Below are positions 8,269 to 16,692 of a stretch of DNA of 64,000 nt, in pieces. The position numbers and the translations under genes were made by a program. Under the pieces are notes generated by a model, which was not told where the DNA came from, made no database searches, and saw only the letters and a list, made by a program, of their open reading frames with translations. The stretch spans positions 62,001 to 126,000 of the forward strand of contig NZ_MDAG01000012.1 in the NCBI RefSeq assembly GCF_002876705.1, written 5' to 3'. Positions within the stretch are counted from its first letter, which is position 1. Every line of letters starts with the position of its first letter. Origin of the DNA: Enterovibrio norvegicus_B. GTDB taxonomy: Bacteria > Pseudomonadota > Gammaproteobacteria > Enterobacterales > Vibrionaceae.

Positions 8269-9648
8269 CTACACCCCCACCAAATTCTTAATCCACACCT
8301 TCGCGCGTACGCGGTAAATCGACCCTATCCATTTCACGACTTCTTCTACTGCAAACAAGGCGTAAACCCATTCTAGCGGCAGCTTTAGTACAAACGCGGC
8401 GAAGGCGACGATGGGAATGCCAATCATCCATTGGGCGGCGATGTCTTGATACAGGCAATACCGAATGTCGCCACCGGCGCGAAGTACGCCGACTATCATG
8501 CTCATTGGCACAGATTTCAGCACCAGCATGCCTGCAAACACCCAATAGAACTTCTCGGTCAATGCCATAGTGCTTGGCGACAGCGCGGAGAACAAACTTA
8601 AAACAGGTTGGCAGACGAGCAGCATGACTGCCGCGATAAGCACTGCGCCGATGAAGCTAAATACCGCGATGCCCCAGGCTTGCGGATACACCACATCTAA
8701 GCGGTTAGCACCGAGTTGATTACCCATCACGACACTGGCTGCATTGGACAAGCCAATCAATAACGCGAGCGCGAACGATTCAATCGGTGTAATCACGGAA
8801 AGGGCAGCGAGTCCTTCCACGCCGGCTTGCCCTAAAATCGCGTGGTAGACGAAGATGCCGCTCGACCAAATCAGGTGGTTCGCGGCAGTCGGCAGCGACA
8901 GCGACATAAAGCGTTTCATGCCTTCCGGCTCAAAGGCTTCAATGATGTGTTGAAGGTTAAACGCGGCCGCCAGGTTTTTTCGGTAAACGTATAAATAGAA
9001 CAACCCAACTTCGACGATACCGCTGATCAAGGTCGCCCAAGCAGCACCGGCAATGCCCATGGCAGGGAACCCGAAGTGACCAAAGATGAGCACCCAGTTC
9101 AAGCCGATGTTGAGGCTGATACCCACAAAGCTAAACCACGTGCTGATGGCGGGTTTGTTCATCGCGCGAAGCGAGACAGACAAACTGCTGCCGAGGGCGA
9201 CGGTGATCATCGCAACGCCTGTTATTTGTAAGTATTCCGCGCCTAGGGCGATAACCGTGGGGTCGTTAGTCGCAAGCCCCATGACTTGATCGGCCATAAA
9301 CAGGAAGGCCAGTGCAAACACGCTTGCAGCTGCCGATGTCATGACAACGGTGAGGGCGGTTTTGCGGCGAAATCCTTCCATGTTCCCAGCGCCCCAATAT
9401 TGGGCCGTGAGCATCGAACCGCCAGTGGTAACACCAAAGATCAAAATGGTGGCCACGAACAGGGCTTTACCTGCTACACCAATGGCGGCGACATCTGCTT
9501 CTCCGAGCTGACCCAACATCAAAATGTCGACCAAGCTTCGGCTGGAAAACAGCATGGTTTGCAGCGCAATAGGCAGACCAATGCTGATCAAACGGCCGAA
9601 AAAGTGCGCATCGCAGTGTGTGCGAAGTGAGGTCAATAATGTGTTCAA
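8269..9648 (-). CDS. MATE-family multidrug/organic cation efflux protein
   Basis: 459-residue inner-membrane antiporter with about twelve hydrophobic segments, expelling cationic drugs or metabolites by H+ or Na+ exchange. Family marks are the N-terminal SIGLPIALQTMLFSSRSLVDILMLG stretch with its early acidic residue in helix 1-2, GVTTGGSMLTAQYWGA, and the second-half repeat SLPTAANHLIWSSGIFVYHAILGQAG. The start is TTG at 9648, set by an AGGA ribosome site 7 bases upstream; no ATG lies at a suitable place. It stands alone on the minus strand. The substrate cannot be inferred from its neighbours. Confidence 0.92.
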   Translation of the reverse strand: MNTLLTSLRTHCDAHFFGRLISIGLPIALQTMLFSSRSLVDILMLGQLGEADVAAIGVAGKALFVATILIFGVTTGGSMLTAQYWGAGNMEGFRRKTALTVVMTSAAASVFALAFLFMADQVMGLATNDPTVIALGAEYLQITGVAMITVALGSSLSVSLRAMNKPAISTWFSFVGISLNIGLNWVLIFGHFGFPAMGIAGAAWATLISGIVEVGLFYLYVYRKNLAAAFNLQHIIEAFEPEGMKRFMSLSLPTAANHLIWSSGIFVYHAILGQAGVEGLAALSVITPIESFALALLIGLSNAASVVMGNQLGANRLDVVYPQAWGIAVFSFIGAVLIAAVMLLVCQPVLSLFSALSPSTMALTEKFYWVFAGMLVLKSVPMSMIVGVLRAGGDIRYCLYQDIAAQWMIGIPIVAFAAFVLKLPLEWVYALFAVEEVVKWIGSIYRVRAKVWIKNLVGV

Positions 9649-9826
9649 TCTTGGATCCTACAGAGAGGGGGGTGTTAAAAAAGGAAGAGATTTCGGGTGC
9701 GATTATCAGGCAAACCTAGGTTGTCAGCAAGCGGTAACCGAGCAAGGTTTAAGACTAAATTTTCATATTGTTGGGATGTTTTTGATAATTGGTTATATCT
9801 ATTAAATTCAATTGGATAGATGCTGT

Positions 9827-9880
9827 GGAGAGCAGGGAGAGCAGGGAGAGCAGGGAGAGCAGGGAGAGCAGGGAGAGCAG
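9827..9880. repeat. Six tandem copies of 9-mer GGAGAGCAG
   Basis: Six exact 9-bp units GGAGAGCAG run without interruption, followed by a decayed AAAGGG. It lies between the divergent MATE gene and the thiamine operon. The unit shares the GAGCAGGG word with the mosaic at 4843-5070. Copy-number variation between strains would be expected. Confidence 0.95.
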
Positions 9881-10065
9881 AAAGGGTTGGTTGGGAGGGG
9901 TTACTTCTCGGTGTTGGATGTTTGCATTGGGCATCTGTTTCATCAATCCCAATGGTTCCCAGATTTTAGCTGTGACTGCCTGAATTGAATATCTAAGCGA
10001 GATCTCACAGCGATGGCGGAATACGTTAGGACTCTTTCGGGTTACTTGATATTATTTTGGTGATA

Positions 10066-10164
10066 GTCGGGGAGCCTATTGGCTGAGAGTGCATCGCGAA
10101 TCGAAAGACACGCATGCATGACCCGTTGAACCTGATTCAGTTAATACTGACGTAGGGAACTATT
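10066..10164 (+). promoter_or_regulatory. TPP riboswitch (THI element)
   Basis: The conserved thi-box parts are present in order: GGGGAGCC (10069-10076 region), GGCTGAGA at 10081, then GACCCGTTGAACCTGAT near 10120-10136, CAGTTAATACTG and CGTAGGGAACT to 10162. It binds thiamine pyrophosphate and lowers expression of thiD-thiM-thiE when the cofactor is plentiful. No U-run terminator is seen between it and thiD, so control is probably at translation initiation, as in many enteric THI elements; that part is inference. Confidence 0.96.
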
Positions 10165-10242
10165 GTCACGCTGGTTGCGGTTCCACATCTGCTTTCCTTC
10201 CATCAGCGAGATTCTGTTCCTGTGCGTTGGTTTGGGAACGTA

Positions 10243-11094
10243 ATGATGCCAAATCCAAACACACCTTCTTCTCTTGTTTCTTCTACACCGATTGTATTGA
10301 CCATTGCAGGCTCTGACAGTGGCGGCGGCGCGGGTATTCAAGCCGATATCAAAGCCATTTCAGCCACGGGTGGTTATGCCTGTTCAGTCATCACTGCCAT
10401 TACCGCGCAGAACACGCAAGGCGTGTCTGCCATTTTTCCGATTCCCGTTGAACATGTTAGCCATCAGCTTGATGCGGTGTTTTCCGATCTCAATATTGTG
10501 GCGGTTAAAATTGGCATGTTGGCTGATGCCGACATCATCAAGGTGGTGGCAGATAAACTTCGACAATATAAGCCTCAATATCTGGTGGTTGATCCTGTCA
10601 TGGTGGCAACCAGCGGCGACGTTCTGTTGGAAAACAGCGCGATTCACGCCCTTAAAAATGCACTGCTTCCGCTTGCCGATATCATCACACCAAATTTACC
10701 TGAGGGTGCAGCCTTGACAGGCAAACCATTGCCAAAAAGCGAAGCCGACATGCAGGCAATGATCGATGAGCTGCGTGTGTTAGGTGCAAAGACAGTGCTG
10801 TTAAAAGGTGGGCACCTCGAACAAGACGAAAACAGTAACGATCTACTGATTTTCCCTGACCACGTCGACACCCTCAGCGCGAAACGCGTCAACACCAAAA
10901 ACACGCACGGCACAGGCTGCTCGCTGTCTTCTGCCATTGCATCGTATTTGGCGCAGGGACATGACCTTGAACGCGCGGTGTTTCTCGGCAAATCGTATAT
11001 CTCACAAGCCATCGCGCATTCGGATGAACTGAACATCGGAAAAGGCCATGGGCCAGTGAATCACTTTTTTGAAGGTCACGCAGCACTGCGCTAA
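10243..11094 (+). CDS. thiD: Hydroxymethylpyrimidine/phosphomethylpyrimidine kinase
   Basis: Phosphorylates HMP to HMP-P and HMP-PP for thiamine synthesis or salvage; ribokinase-like fold. About 283 residues. Motifs: LTIAGSDSGGGAGIQADIK at the N-terminus, VDPVMVATSGD near 120, a LLKGGH strand near 190, and the NTHGTGCSLSSAIASYLA anion hole with catalytic Asp/Cys region near 220. Start ambiguous: a GTG at 10222 or adjacent ATGs at 10243 and 10246; the GGGAACG upstream best suits 10243 or 10246. First gene of the riboswitch-controlled operon; 56 bases separate it from thiM. Confidence 0.95.
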   Translation: MMPNPNTPSSLVSSTPIVLTIAGSDSGGGAGIQADIKAISATGGYACSVITAITAQNTQGVSAIFPIPVEHVSHQLDAVFSDLNIVAVKIGMLADADIIKVVADKLRQYKPQYLVVDPVMVATSGDVLLENSAIHALKNALLPLADIITPNLPEGAALTGKPLPKSEADMQAMIDELRVLGAKTVLLKGGHLEQDENSNDLLIFPDHVDTLSAKRVNTKNTHGTGCSLSSAIASYLAQGHDLERAVFLGKSYISQAIAHSDELNIGKGHGPVNHFFEGHAALR

Positions 11095-11150
11095 TGCGCG
11101 AGTTAAATGCGTTGAGTTAAAACAGTATCAGTCATGCGAGTTGAGGCACT

Positions 11151-11993
11151 ATGAATTCAGGTATTCCAAAAACAAACACAGACGCGGTAAACACCGTTGT
11201 TTCGGCGTTAAACGCGGTGCGAGAGTCTAAACCGTTGGTAGTGAACATCACCAACTATGTGGTCATGAACAACACCGCGAATGCATTGTTGGCCGTTGGA
11301 GCATCGCCCATCATGGCGCATTCAACGCAAGAAATGGCCGAGATGATGTCATTCGCGGGGGCGCTGGTGGTCAATATCGGCACGTTAGACAGCGTTTGGA
11401 TTCCTCGCATGTTTTTTGCGGTGGAGCAAGCCAATGCCAACAACAAGATTGTGGTGCTTGATCCTGTTGGCTGCGGTGCGAGCAGGCTTCGCACTGAAAC
11501 ATCACGCCAAATCGCCCACCTTGCTGATGTGTTGATCATTCGAGGGAATGCCTCTGAAATTATCGCGTTGGCAGGTATTCAGCACCAAGGGAACACCAAA
11601 GGCGTCGATGCACAAGACAGCAGCGATGAAGCGTTAGATGCCGCTAACTACCTGGCAGAAACCTACCGTTGTCAGGTCGTCGTTTCTGGTGAAACGGATT
11701 ATGTCGTGACGCGAGATGGCCATATGACGTTAAACAATGGCCATCAAATGATGCCGTTTGTGACAGGCATGGGCTGCTCGCTTTCTGCGTTAACAGGCGC
11801 GTTTGCAGCCGTGGGGGATACCTCAGGGTTAGCGGCGGCTGCCGTGATGGGAGTGGCGGGTGAGATAGCCGCAGAGAAGGCGAAAGGGCCGGGCAGTCTG
11901 CAAATGCATCTTCTCGATGCGCTTTACCAACTCGATAAAGAGGCCCTGAAGCAACGCTTGCGACTGACAGTAAATATGGGGTCAGAAGCCTAG
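11151..11993 (+). CDS. thiM: Hydroxyethylthiazole kinase
   Basis: Salvage enzyme phosphorylating 4-methyl-5-hydroxyethylthiazole with ATP. 280 residues, family-typical. Motifs: NITNYVVMNNTANALLAVGASPIM near residue 30, LDPVGCGAS near 100, RGNASEI near 128, and the C-terminal FVTGMGCSLSALTGAF with the active-site cysteine near residue 205. GAGG lies 7 bases before the ATG. ThiD plus ThiM plus ThiE without thiC, thiG or thiH here is the composition of a salvage operon; de novo genes may lie elsewhere. Confidence 0.96.
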   Translation: MNSGIPKTNTDAVNTVVSALNAVRESKPLVVNITNYVVMNNTANALLAVGASPIMAHSTQEMAEMMSFAGALVVNIGTLDSVWIPRMFFAVEQANANNKIVVLDPVGCGASRLRTETSRQIAHLADVLIIRGNASEIIALAGIQHQGNTKGVDAQDSSDEALDAANYLAETYRCQVVVSGETDYVVTRDGHMTLNNGHQMMPFVTGMGCSLSALTGAFAAVGDTSGLAAAAVMGVAGEIAAEKAKGPGSLQMHLLDALYQLDKEALKQRLRLTVNMGSEA

Positions 11994-11994
11994 A

Positions 11995-12663
11995 ATGAAT
12001 ACCTCTAATTCAATTTCTCCCCCTAACCCGTATCGTTTGTATTTGGTGACAGACGACAACCAAGATCTCGACACGCTTAAACGCGTGGTGAAAGATGCCG
12101 TTGCGGGTGGCGTCACCATGGTGCAGGTGCGAGAGAAAAGCGGTGATGTGCGCCAATTTATCGCCCGCGCTGCCGCAGTGAAAGCCATTCTGGCTGGCTC
12201 TGGCGTTCCTCTTATCATCAATGACCGTGTGGATGTGGCGCTTGCGGTGGATGCTGATGGTGTCCACCTTGGCCAATCGGACATGCCAGCAGAGTTCGCA
12301 AGGGCGTTGATTGGTGAGAACAAGTTGCTCGGGTTGTCGATAGAAACAGAGCAGCAGTTAGTCGATGCAGAAGCTTTGCCGGTGGATTACCTCGGTTTAA
12401 GCGCGATATTTGCTACGCCAACCAAAACCAACATCAAAAAAGAGTGGGGCATTGACGGCCTTGCAAACGCAGTAAAGCAAAGCGCGTATCCCATTGTTGC
12501 TATCGGCGGTTTGAATGCTTCAAATCTCGATGCTGTTATCGCAACCGGCACGGCGGGTATCGCGCTGGTCTCCGCGATTTGCCATGCAGACTCGCCAAAG
12601 GAAGCGGCGAACGCATTGATTCAGCAATTGGAGCGGAATGCGTCCGAAGACCATGAGAGTTGA
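11995..12663 (+). CDS. thiE: Thiamine-phosphate synthase
   Basis: Joins HMP-PP and thiazole phosphate to give thiamine monophosphate. 222-residue TIM barrel. Motifs: YLVTDD near residue 14, GGVTMVQVREKSGD near 35-48, LIINDRVDVALAVDADGVHLGQSDMP near 68-93, and the IGGLNASN phosphate loop near 167. It starts one base after the thiM stop with little ribosome-site signal, so translation is probably coupled to thiM. The gene ends immediately before a run of GAGATAAGAGAT repeats; no terminator hairpin is visible before the sequence gap. Confidence 0.96.
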   Translation: MNTSNSISPPNPYRLYLVTDDNQDLDTLKRVVKDAVAGGVTMVQVREKSGDVRQFIARAAAVKAILAGSGVPLIINDRVDVALAVDADGVHLGQSDMPAEFARALIGENKLLGLSIETEQQLVDAEALPVDYLGLSAIFATPTKTNIKKEWGIDGLANAVKQSAYPIVAIGGLNASNLDAVIATGTAGIALVSAICHADSPKEAANALIQQLERNASEDHES

Positions 12664-12827
12664 GTGACGAGATAAGAGAGATGAGGTACGAGATAAGAGA
12701 TAAGAGATGAGAGATGAGAGATATGAGATACGAGATGAAGAGATAAGAGATTAGGGATTAGAGATTAGAGATTAGAGATTAGAGATTAGAGATTAGAGGA
12801 GAATTGTGTTCTTCGTTCTTCGTTCTT
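12664..12827. repeat. Tandem GAGATAA / GAGATTA / TTCTTCG heptamer arrays
   Basis: After thiE come imperfect GAGATAAGAGATGAGAGATA-type units, then about seven near-perfect copies of the 7-mer GAGATTA (about 12745-12797), then three copies of GTTCTTC up to the gap. The repeats are purine-rich on the plus strand with a roughly 7-base period. They are non-coding and of the type that interrupts short-read assembly. Confidence 0.9.
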
Positions 12828-13626
12828 NNNNNNNNNNNNNNNNNNNNNNNNNNNNNNNNNNNNNNNNNNNNNNNNNNNNNNNNNNNNNNNNNNNNNNNNN
12901 NNNNNNNNNNNNNNNNNNNNNNNNNNNNNNNNNNNNNNNNNNNNNNNNNNNNNNNNNNNNNNNNNNNNNNNNNNNNNNNNNNNNNNNNNNNNNNNNNNNN
13001 NNNNNNNNNNNNNNNNNNNNNNNNNNNNNNNNNNNNNNNNNNNNNNNNNNNNNNNNNNNNNNNNNNNNNNNNNNNNNNNNNNNNNNNNNNNNNNNNNNNN
13101 NNNNNNNNNNNNNNNNNNNNNNNNNNNNNNNNNNNNNNNNNNNNNNNNNNNNNNNNNNNNNNNNNNNNNNNNNNNNNNNNNNNNNNNNNNNNNNNNNNNN
13201 NNNNNNNNNNNNNNNNNNNNNNNNNNNNNNNNNNNNNNNNNNNNNNNNNNNNNNNNNNNNNNNNNNNNNNNNNNNNNNNNNNNNNNNNNNNNNNNNNNNN
13301 NNNNNNNNNNNNNNNNNNNNNNNNNNNNNNNNNNNNNNNNNNNNNNNNNNNNNNNNNNNNNNNNNNNNNNNNNNNNNNNNNNNNNNNNNNNNNNNNNNNN
13401 NNNNNNNNNNNNNNNNNNNNNNNNNNNNNNNNNNNNNNNNNNNNNNNNNNNNNNNNNNNNNNNNNNNNNNNNNNNNNNNNNNNNNNNNNNNNNNNNNNNN
13501 NNNNNNNNNNNNNNNNNNNNNNNNNNNNNNNNNNNNNNNNNNNNNNNNNNNNNNNNNNNNNNNNNNNNNNNNNNNNNNNNNNNNNNNNNNNNNNNNNNNN
13601 NNNNNNNNNNNNNNNNNNNNNNNNNN
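12828..13626. other. Assembly gap (799 N)
   Basis: Unsequenced run. It is flanked on both sides by short tandem repeats (heptamers on the left, CGCAATCT copies and CTAGGACC copies on the right), so the gap most likely reflects collapsed or unresolved repeats. Its true length is unknown, and nothing inside it can be annotated. Confidence 0.99.
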
Positions 13627-13700
13627 CGCAATCTCGCAATCTCGCATCTAGGACCTAGGACCTTCCTTTCCGCTCTTTGTCTCTCCGCTCCTTCTTCCCC
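13627..13700. repeat. Right-flank repeats: CGCAATCT and CTAGGACC units
   Basis: Immediately after the gap there are about two and a half copies of CGCAATCT, two of CTAGGAC, then a pyrimidine-rich CTTCCTTTCCGCTCTTTGTCTCTCCGCTCCTTCTTCCCC stretch. The CTAGGACC element is the reverse complement of GGTCCTAG near 4860, linking these intergenic mosaics. Confidence 0.75.
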
Positions 13701-13705
13701 TCGCT

Positions 13706-15910
13706 CTATTCTCCATTCAACGCCCCAATATGTTCCCTCAACGGCCTTGGCTTGGCGATGCCAAATCCTTGTGCAAAATCTATCCCTAAATGCGTCAGAA
13801 TGTGCGCGTGATTTTCGGTCTCGACGTATTCCGCTACCGTGGTCAATTGCATATTTTCAGCCAGCAATTGCACCGATTGAACGATCAATTGGTCGGCATC
13901 GTTTGTGGGGAGGTTACGCACAAATTCGCCATCAATTTTCAACACATTGATAGGGATGCGGCGAAGGTAAGAAAAGCTCGCATACCCTGTGCCGAAATCA
14001 TCTAGCGCTATCTTGCAGCCCGCCTTTCTCAGAGCGTGTACGGTTTCTATGGTGAGCGTTTCATTTTCAATGGCGGAAGATTCGGTGATTTCAAAACACA
14101 CCTTATAAAGCGGAATCGAAAACTCGTTGGCTTTTTGAATCACAAAATCGGATAACCCCTCGTCGCCTAACGATTTCGCCGTGAGATTGATGGCGCAGCG
14201 ATCCACCAGGTTCCAATCATTCAGTTGGGTGGCGAGCATTTCAAAGGTGTGGGCGATAACCCATTTGTCTAACTGAGACTCTAATCCGAATTCGTTAATC
14301 ATGGGGAAGAACTCGTCCGGTTCGAGGGGGTTGGCATTGTCCTGTTTTAAGCGCAATAGCACTTCAAAACTGCTGCTGATAGCGTCAGGATCTTTTAGGT
14401 TGCGGTAGGGCTGGCAATACAATTCAAACTGATTTTCTCGCAGTGCTCTTTGCACTGAATTAAGCCTTAGAAACTTATGGGATGACAAATCTGAGTCGTC
14501 AAACCAACGAATTTTATGGTCATGAAAAGTGGGTTGGTCGCAGAAGACAGAAATGGTTTCTTCCACCTTGTCTTTATTGCTGAGCTCGCAACAATGCAGC
14601 GTGTGAGAAAACAGTGAAATGGAGGTGCCTTGCCAAAAAAATTGAAAGCTATCGCACAGGTCACTAATAGCGACGAGGTCGTCATTCATGTCAGGTTTCA
14701 ACGGCTCGACATAGATGAGTCCGACAGAAAACGGAGGGCGATAAAAGCGGAGAATACTCGGCTGTGCCGTAAAGAAATGCTTGGTTAATTGGCGCAGGAA
14801 TTGTGCCTGCCCAGTGTGACCAATACCCGTCAGGTTGAGCATGGTGGTTTTTAAATCTAAATACACCAATACCGGCTCATCAATGTGTGACAGATCCTCT
14901 TTCAACTGCGCAAGATTATACAGCCCGGTATAGGGGTCAATTCTCTCCTTCCTTAATCGTTCCTGGTTGAGCATAAAGCTGCGAATGCTGTCGCTACCTT
15001 GTATGTAGGCAAGGATTGAAAACAGAATTAACACTTCCAATAAGCCAAGGAAGTTCTCATCTATATTATTGGTTTTGTTTACCCAAATAACCGCTTCGTA
15101 TACCAACACCAAGGTGACGATGGCACCCACCACCATCGGACGCAAAATACCGAATCGGCCCAGCCCCATGAACACCAAAACCAACAAAAAAAAGCAGATT
15201 GAAAAGAGAAGCAGGGAATAAGGGATAAACATCGAAATTCCAACTAACCCCAATGAGAGCGTTAGCCAGAGATAGTAAGTCCATGCCGTGAGGTTTTTTT
15301 CGAACAGTTGTCTGTCTAGCCGCATATACGCGTCGGCGTGTTCCCTAAACACGTACACCAAGGCGACATACATTAATGGTGTGATCACCAAGTGTGTGAG
15401 TTCGATGCTGATGGATGAAAAGAAAATAAAGGGTGTATCCACCTGGATGAGCGCGGTGGAGGCGACCAAAAACAGCAGAGAAGCATTCAAGACGGGCAGT
15501 ACGATGGCAAACAAGACGAAATAGATGCTCGCTTTCAGTGGCACGCTGCGTTGCTTGATGCGAAGTGTAATGTAGTTGTAGGCAAAGGTAATGAGTGCCG
15601 GGGCGATGGGGAGCATACAGGAAAAAAGTAACACTTCGTTCCAGCGCAAATCAGACGCAAACAGGCCATGAGTCAACATGGCTAAGAAAATGGCAGGGAG
15701 CGCAAAGGTGCCGCGGTGGAAGAGTGTTGCCACCATGAATGCATTCACAAAGGAAATGACAAAGAAGCCCGTTTCTTTGATTTCAAAAAAAGATGACAGG
15801 TAGTAGCTCGCCCATATCCCCAAAAAGATGATGCATTGAGAGACGAGCGGTTGGTGCAAGAAACGACGAATCATCTTTTCTGTATGAGGGAGTGGGGTGG
15901 AGACCAGCAT
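13706..15910 (-). CDS. Membrane-anchored EAL c-di-GMP phosphodiesterase with degenerate GGDEF domain
   Basis: 734 residues. Residues about 1-310 form roughly eight membrane segments resembling a MASE-type sensor. Residues about 320-460 align with a GGDEF domain opening (RIDPYTGLYNLAQLKEDL) but the GG(D/E)EF signature is absent, so no cyclase activity is expected. The C-terminal EAL domain (about 475-730) keeps the catalytic set: E in FEVLLRL (EVL rather than EAL), N in INLTAKSL, E in FEITES, DD in ALDDFGTGYASFSYL, K in LKIDGEFV, and E in AEYVET. It should hydrolyse c-di-GMP and favour motility over biofilm. AAGG lies 7 bases before the ATG. Its signal is unknown; the norspermidine genes in this window feed a c-di-GMP pathway in Vibrio, but a direct link is speculation. 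Confidence 0.9.
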   Translation of the reverse strand: MLVSTPLPHTEKMIRRFLHQPLVSQCIIFLGIWASYYLSSFFEIKETGFFVISFVNAFMVATLFHRGTFALPAIFLAMLTHGLFASDLRWNEVLLFSCMLPIAPALITFAYNYITLRIKQRSVPLKASIYFVLFAIVLPVLNASLLFLVASTALIQVDTPFIFFSSISIELTHLVITPLMYVALVYVFREHADAYMRLDRQLFEKNLTAWTYYLWLTLSLGLVGISMFIPYSLLLFSICFFLLVLVFMGLGRFGILRPMVVGAIVTLVLVYEAVIWVNKTNNIDENFLGLLEVLILFSILAYIQGSDSIRSFMLNQERLRKERIDPYTGLYNLAQLKEDLSHIDEPVLVYLDLKTTMLNLTGIGHTGQAQFLRQLTKHFFTAQPSILRFYRPPFSVGLIYVEPLKPDMNDDLVAISDLCDSFQFFWQGTSISLFSHTLHCCELSNKDKVEETISVFCDQPTFHDHKIRWFDDSDLSSHKFLRLNSVQRALRENQFELYCQPYRNLKDPDAISSSFEVLLRLKQDNANPLEPDEFFPMINEFGLESQLDKWVIAHTFEMLATQLNDWNLVDRCAINLTAKSLGDEGLSDFVIQKANEFSIPLYKVCFEITESSAIENETLTIETVHALRKAGCKIALDDFGTGYASFSYLRRIPINVLKIDGEFVRNLPTNDADQLIVQSVQLLAENMQLTTVAEYVETENHAHILTHLGIDFAQGFGIAKPRPLREHIGALNGE

Positions 15911-16390
15911 TCGGAGACCTTATCCAAGTTCTATCTCTGCAGCGTAGCAGTTTCCTATGCGTAGATTTGGCTGTCAGCGTCGTTGAACTGAGTAAAATGC
16001 GGGGTTTCTTAGATGTGAAATTAGGTGCGTTGAATCCAGCAATAAAACAAACGAAATAGCATTATTTTTAAGACACTGTTTTCATTGCTCTACAGCCTTG
16101 TATGCGTGATAAATGGCGGAATGTTTGCATAGATAAACAGGCGTTTATATCGCGAACTCCCCGTGGTTTGCGGCTTTAATCCTTCGTGGCACAACAACCT
16201 CCCTATATGTGAACCAAGATCACAACCTTTATTTCTCAACAAGATAGTGAGTCAGTTTTGACTCGGTGACCGAATTCACACAATGAATTTACGGCTACTT
16301 TTGTCCAGTAAATGCGAGATATTTCATCTGTCTGGAATCTTGATACTCCCTTAGCATGAGCCTGTCTGAATCAAACGATAAGTAGAGCAC
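15911..16390. other. 480-bp divergent promoter region (EAL gene / mannoside PTS)
   Basis: No gene. This spacer must hold promoters in both directions. Around 16208-16224 TGTGA and TCACA half-sites occur 7 bases apart, one base off the CRP spacing. A perfect GAGTCA/TGACTC inverted repeat lies at 16249-16264. The leader from there to the EIIB start is about 125 bases. Confidence 0.5.
16249..16264. promoter_or_regulatory. Inverted repeat GAGTCA-N4-TGACTC, possible operator
   Basis: Perfect 6-bp palindromic arms separated by GTTT, about 125 bases upstream of the EIIB start. It could be a binding site for the locus regulator, but no matching copy was found upstream of the EIIC gene at 35907-36050, so the assignment is weak. 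Confidence 0.35.
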
Positions 16391-16687
16391 ATGAACGTCG
16401 TCGCTATCACTGCATGCCATACCGGAATTGCCCACTGTTACATGGCAGCAGATCGCCTCATTGAGGCAGCCAAAACGCTCTCCATCAACATCAAAGTTGA
16501 AACCCAAGGCGCGATGGGTATTGAGAACAAAATCTCCAAACGCGAGTTTGATTCTGCAGATTTTATATTGTTGGCCACTGAAATTAGCCCGGCAGAAAGC
16601 GATCGCTATGAAGGGAAAAATCCCACAATCGTTTCCGTGCAAGACGCCATCAATCACCCCCTATCTCTTTTGAAAAAATTTAAGTGA
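16391..16687 (+). CDS. PTS fructose-family EIIB component (stand-alone, copy 1)
   Basis: 98-residue cytoplasmic phosphocarrier that passes phosphate from EIIA to the incoming sugar at EIIC. The family motif VAITACHTGIAHCYMAAD puts the phosphorylated cysteine at C9; ETQGAMGIENKIS near residues 38-50 and ATEISPAESDRYEGK near 63-77 are typical of fructose-type IIB. It overlaps the following HPr-EI-EIIA frame if that begins at the GTG at 16684. It is more diverged than the second EIIB at 34445. It opens the plus-strand PTS/GH92 cluster, so mannose released by the GH92 enzymes is the likeliest substrate (inference). Confidence 0.92.
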   Translation: MNVVAITACHTGIAHCYMAADRLIEAAKTLSINIKVETQGAMGIENKISKREFDSADFILLATEISPAESDRYEGKNPTIVSVQDAINHPLSLLKKFK

Positions 16688-16692
16688 ACACG

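Noticed and set aside
12779..13658. Long open frames across the N gap
   Set aside because: They consist of unknown bases; nothing is encoded that can be read.
16208..16224. CRP site upstream of the EIIB gene (TGTGA and TCACA half-sites)
   Set aside because: The half-sites are separated by 7 bases, not the 6 of a functional CRP site, so it was not listed as an operator.
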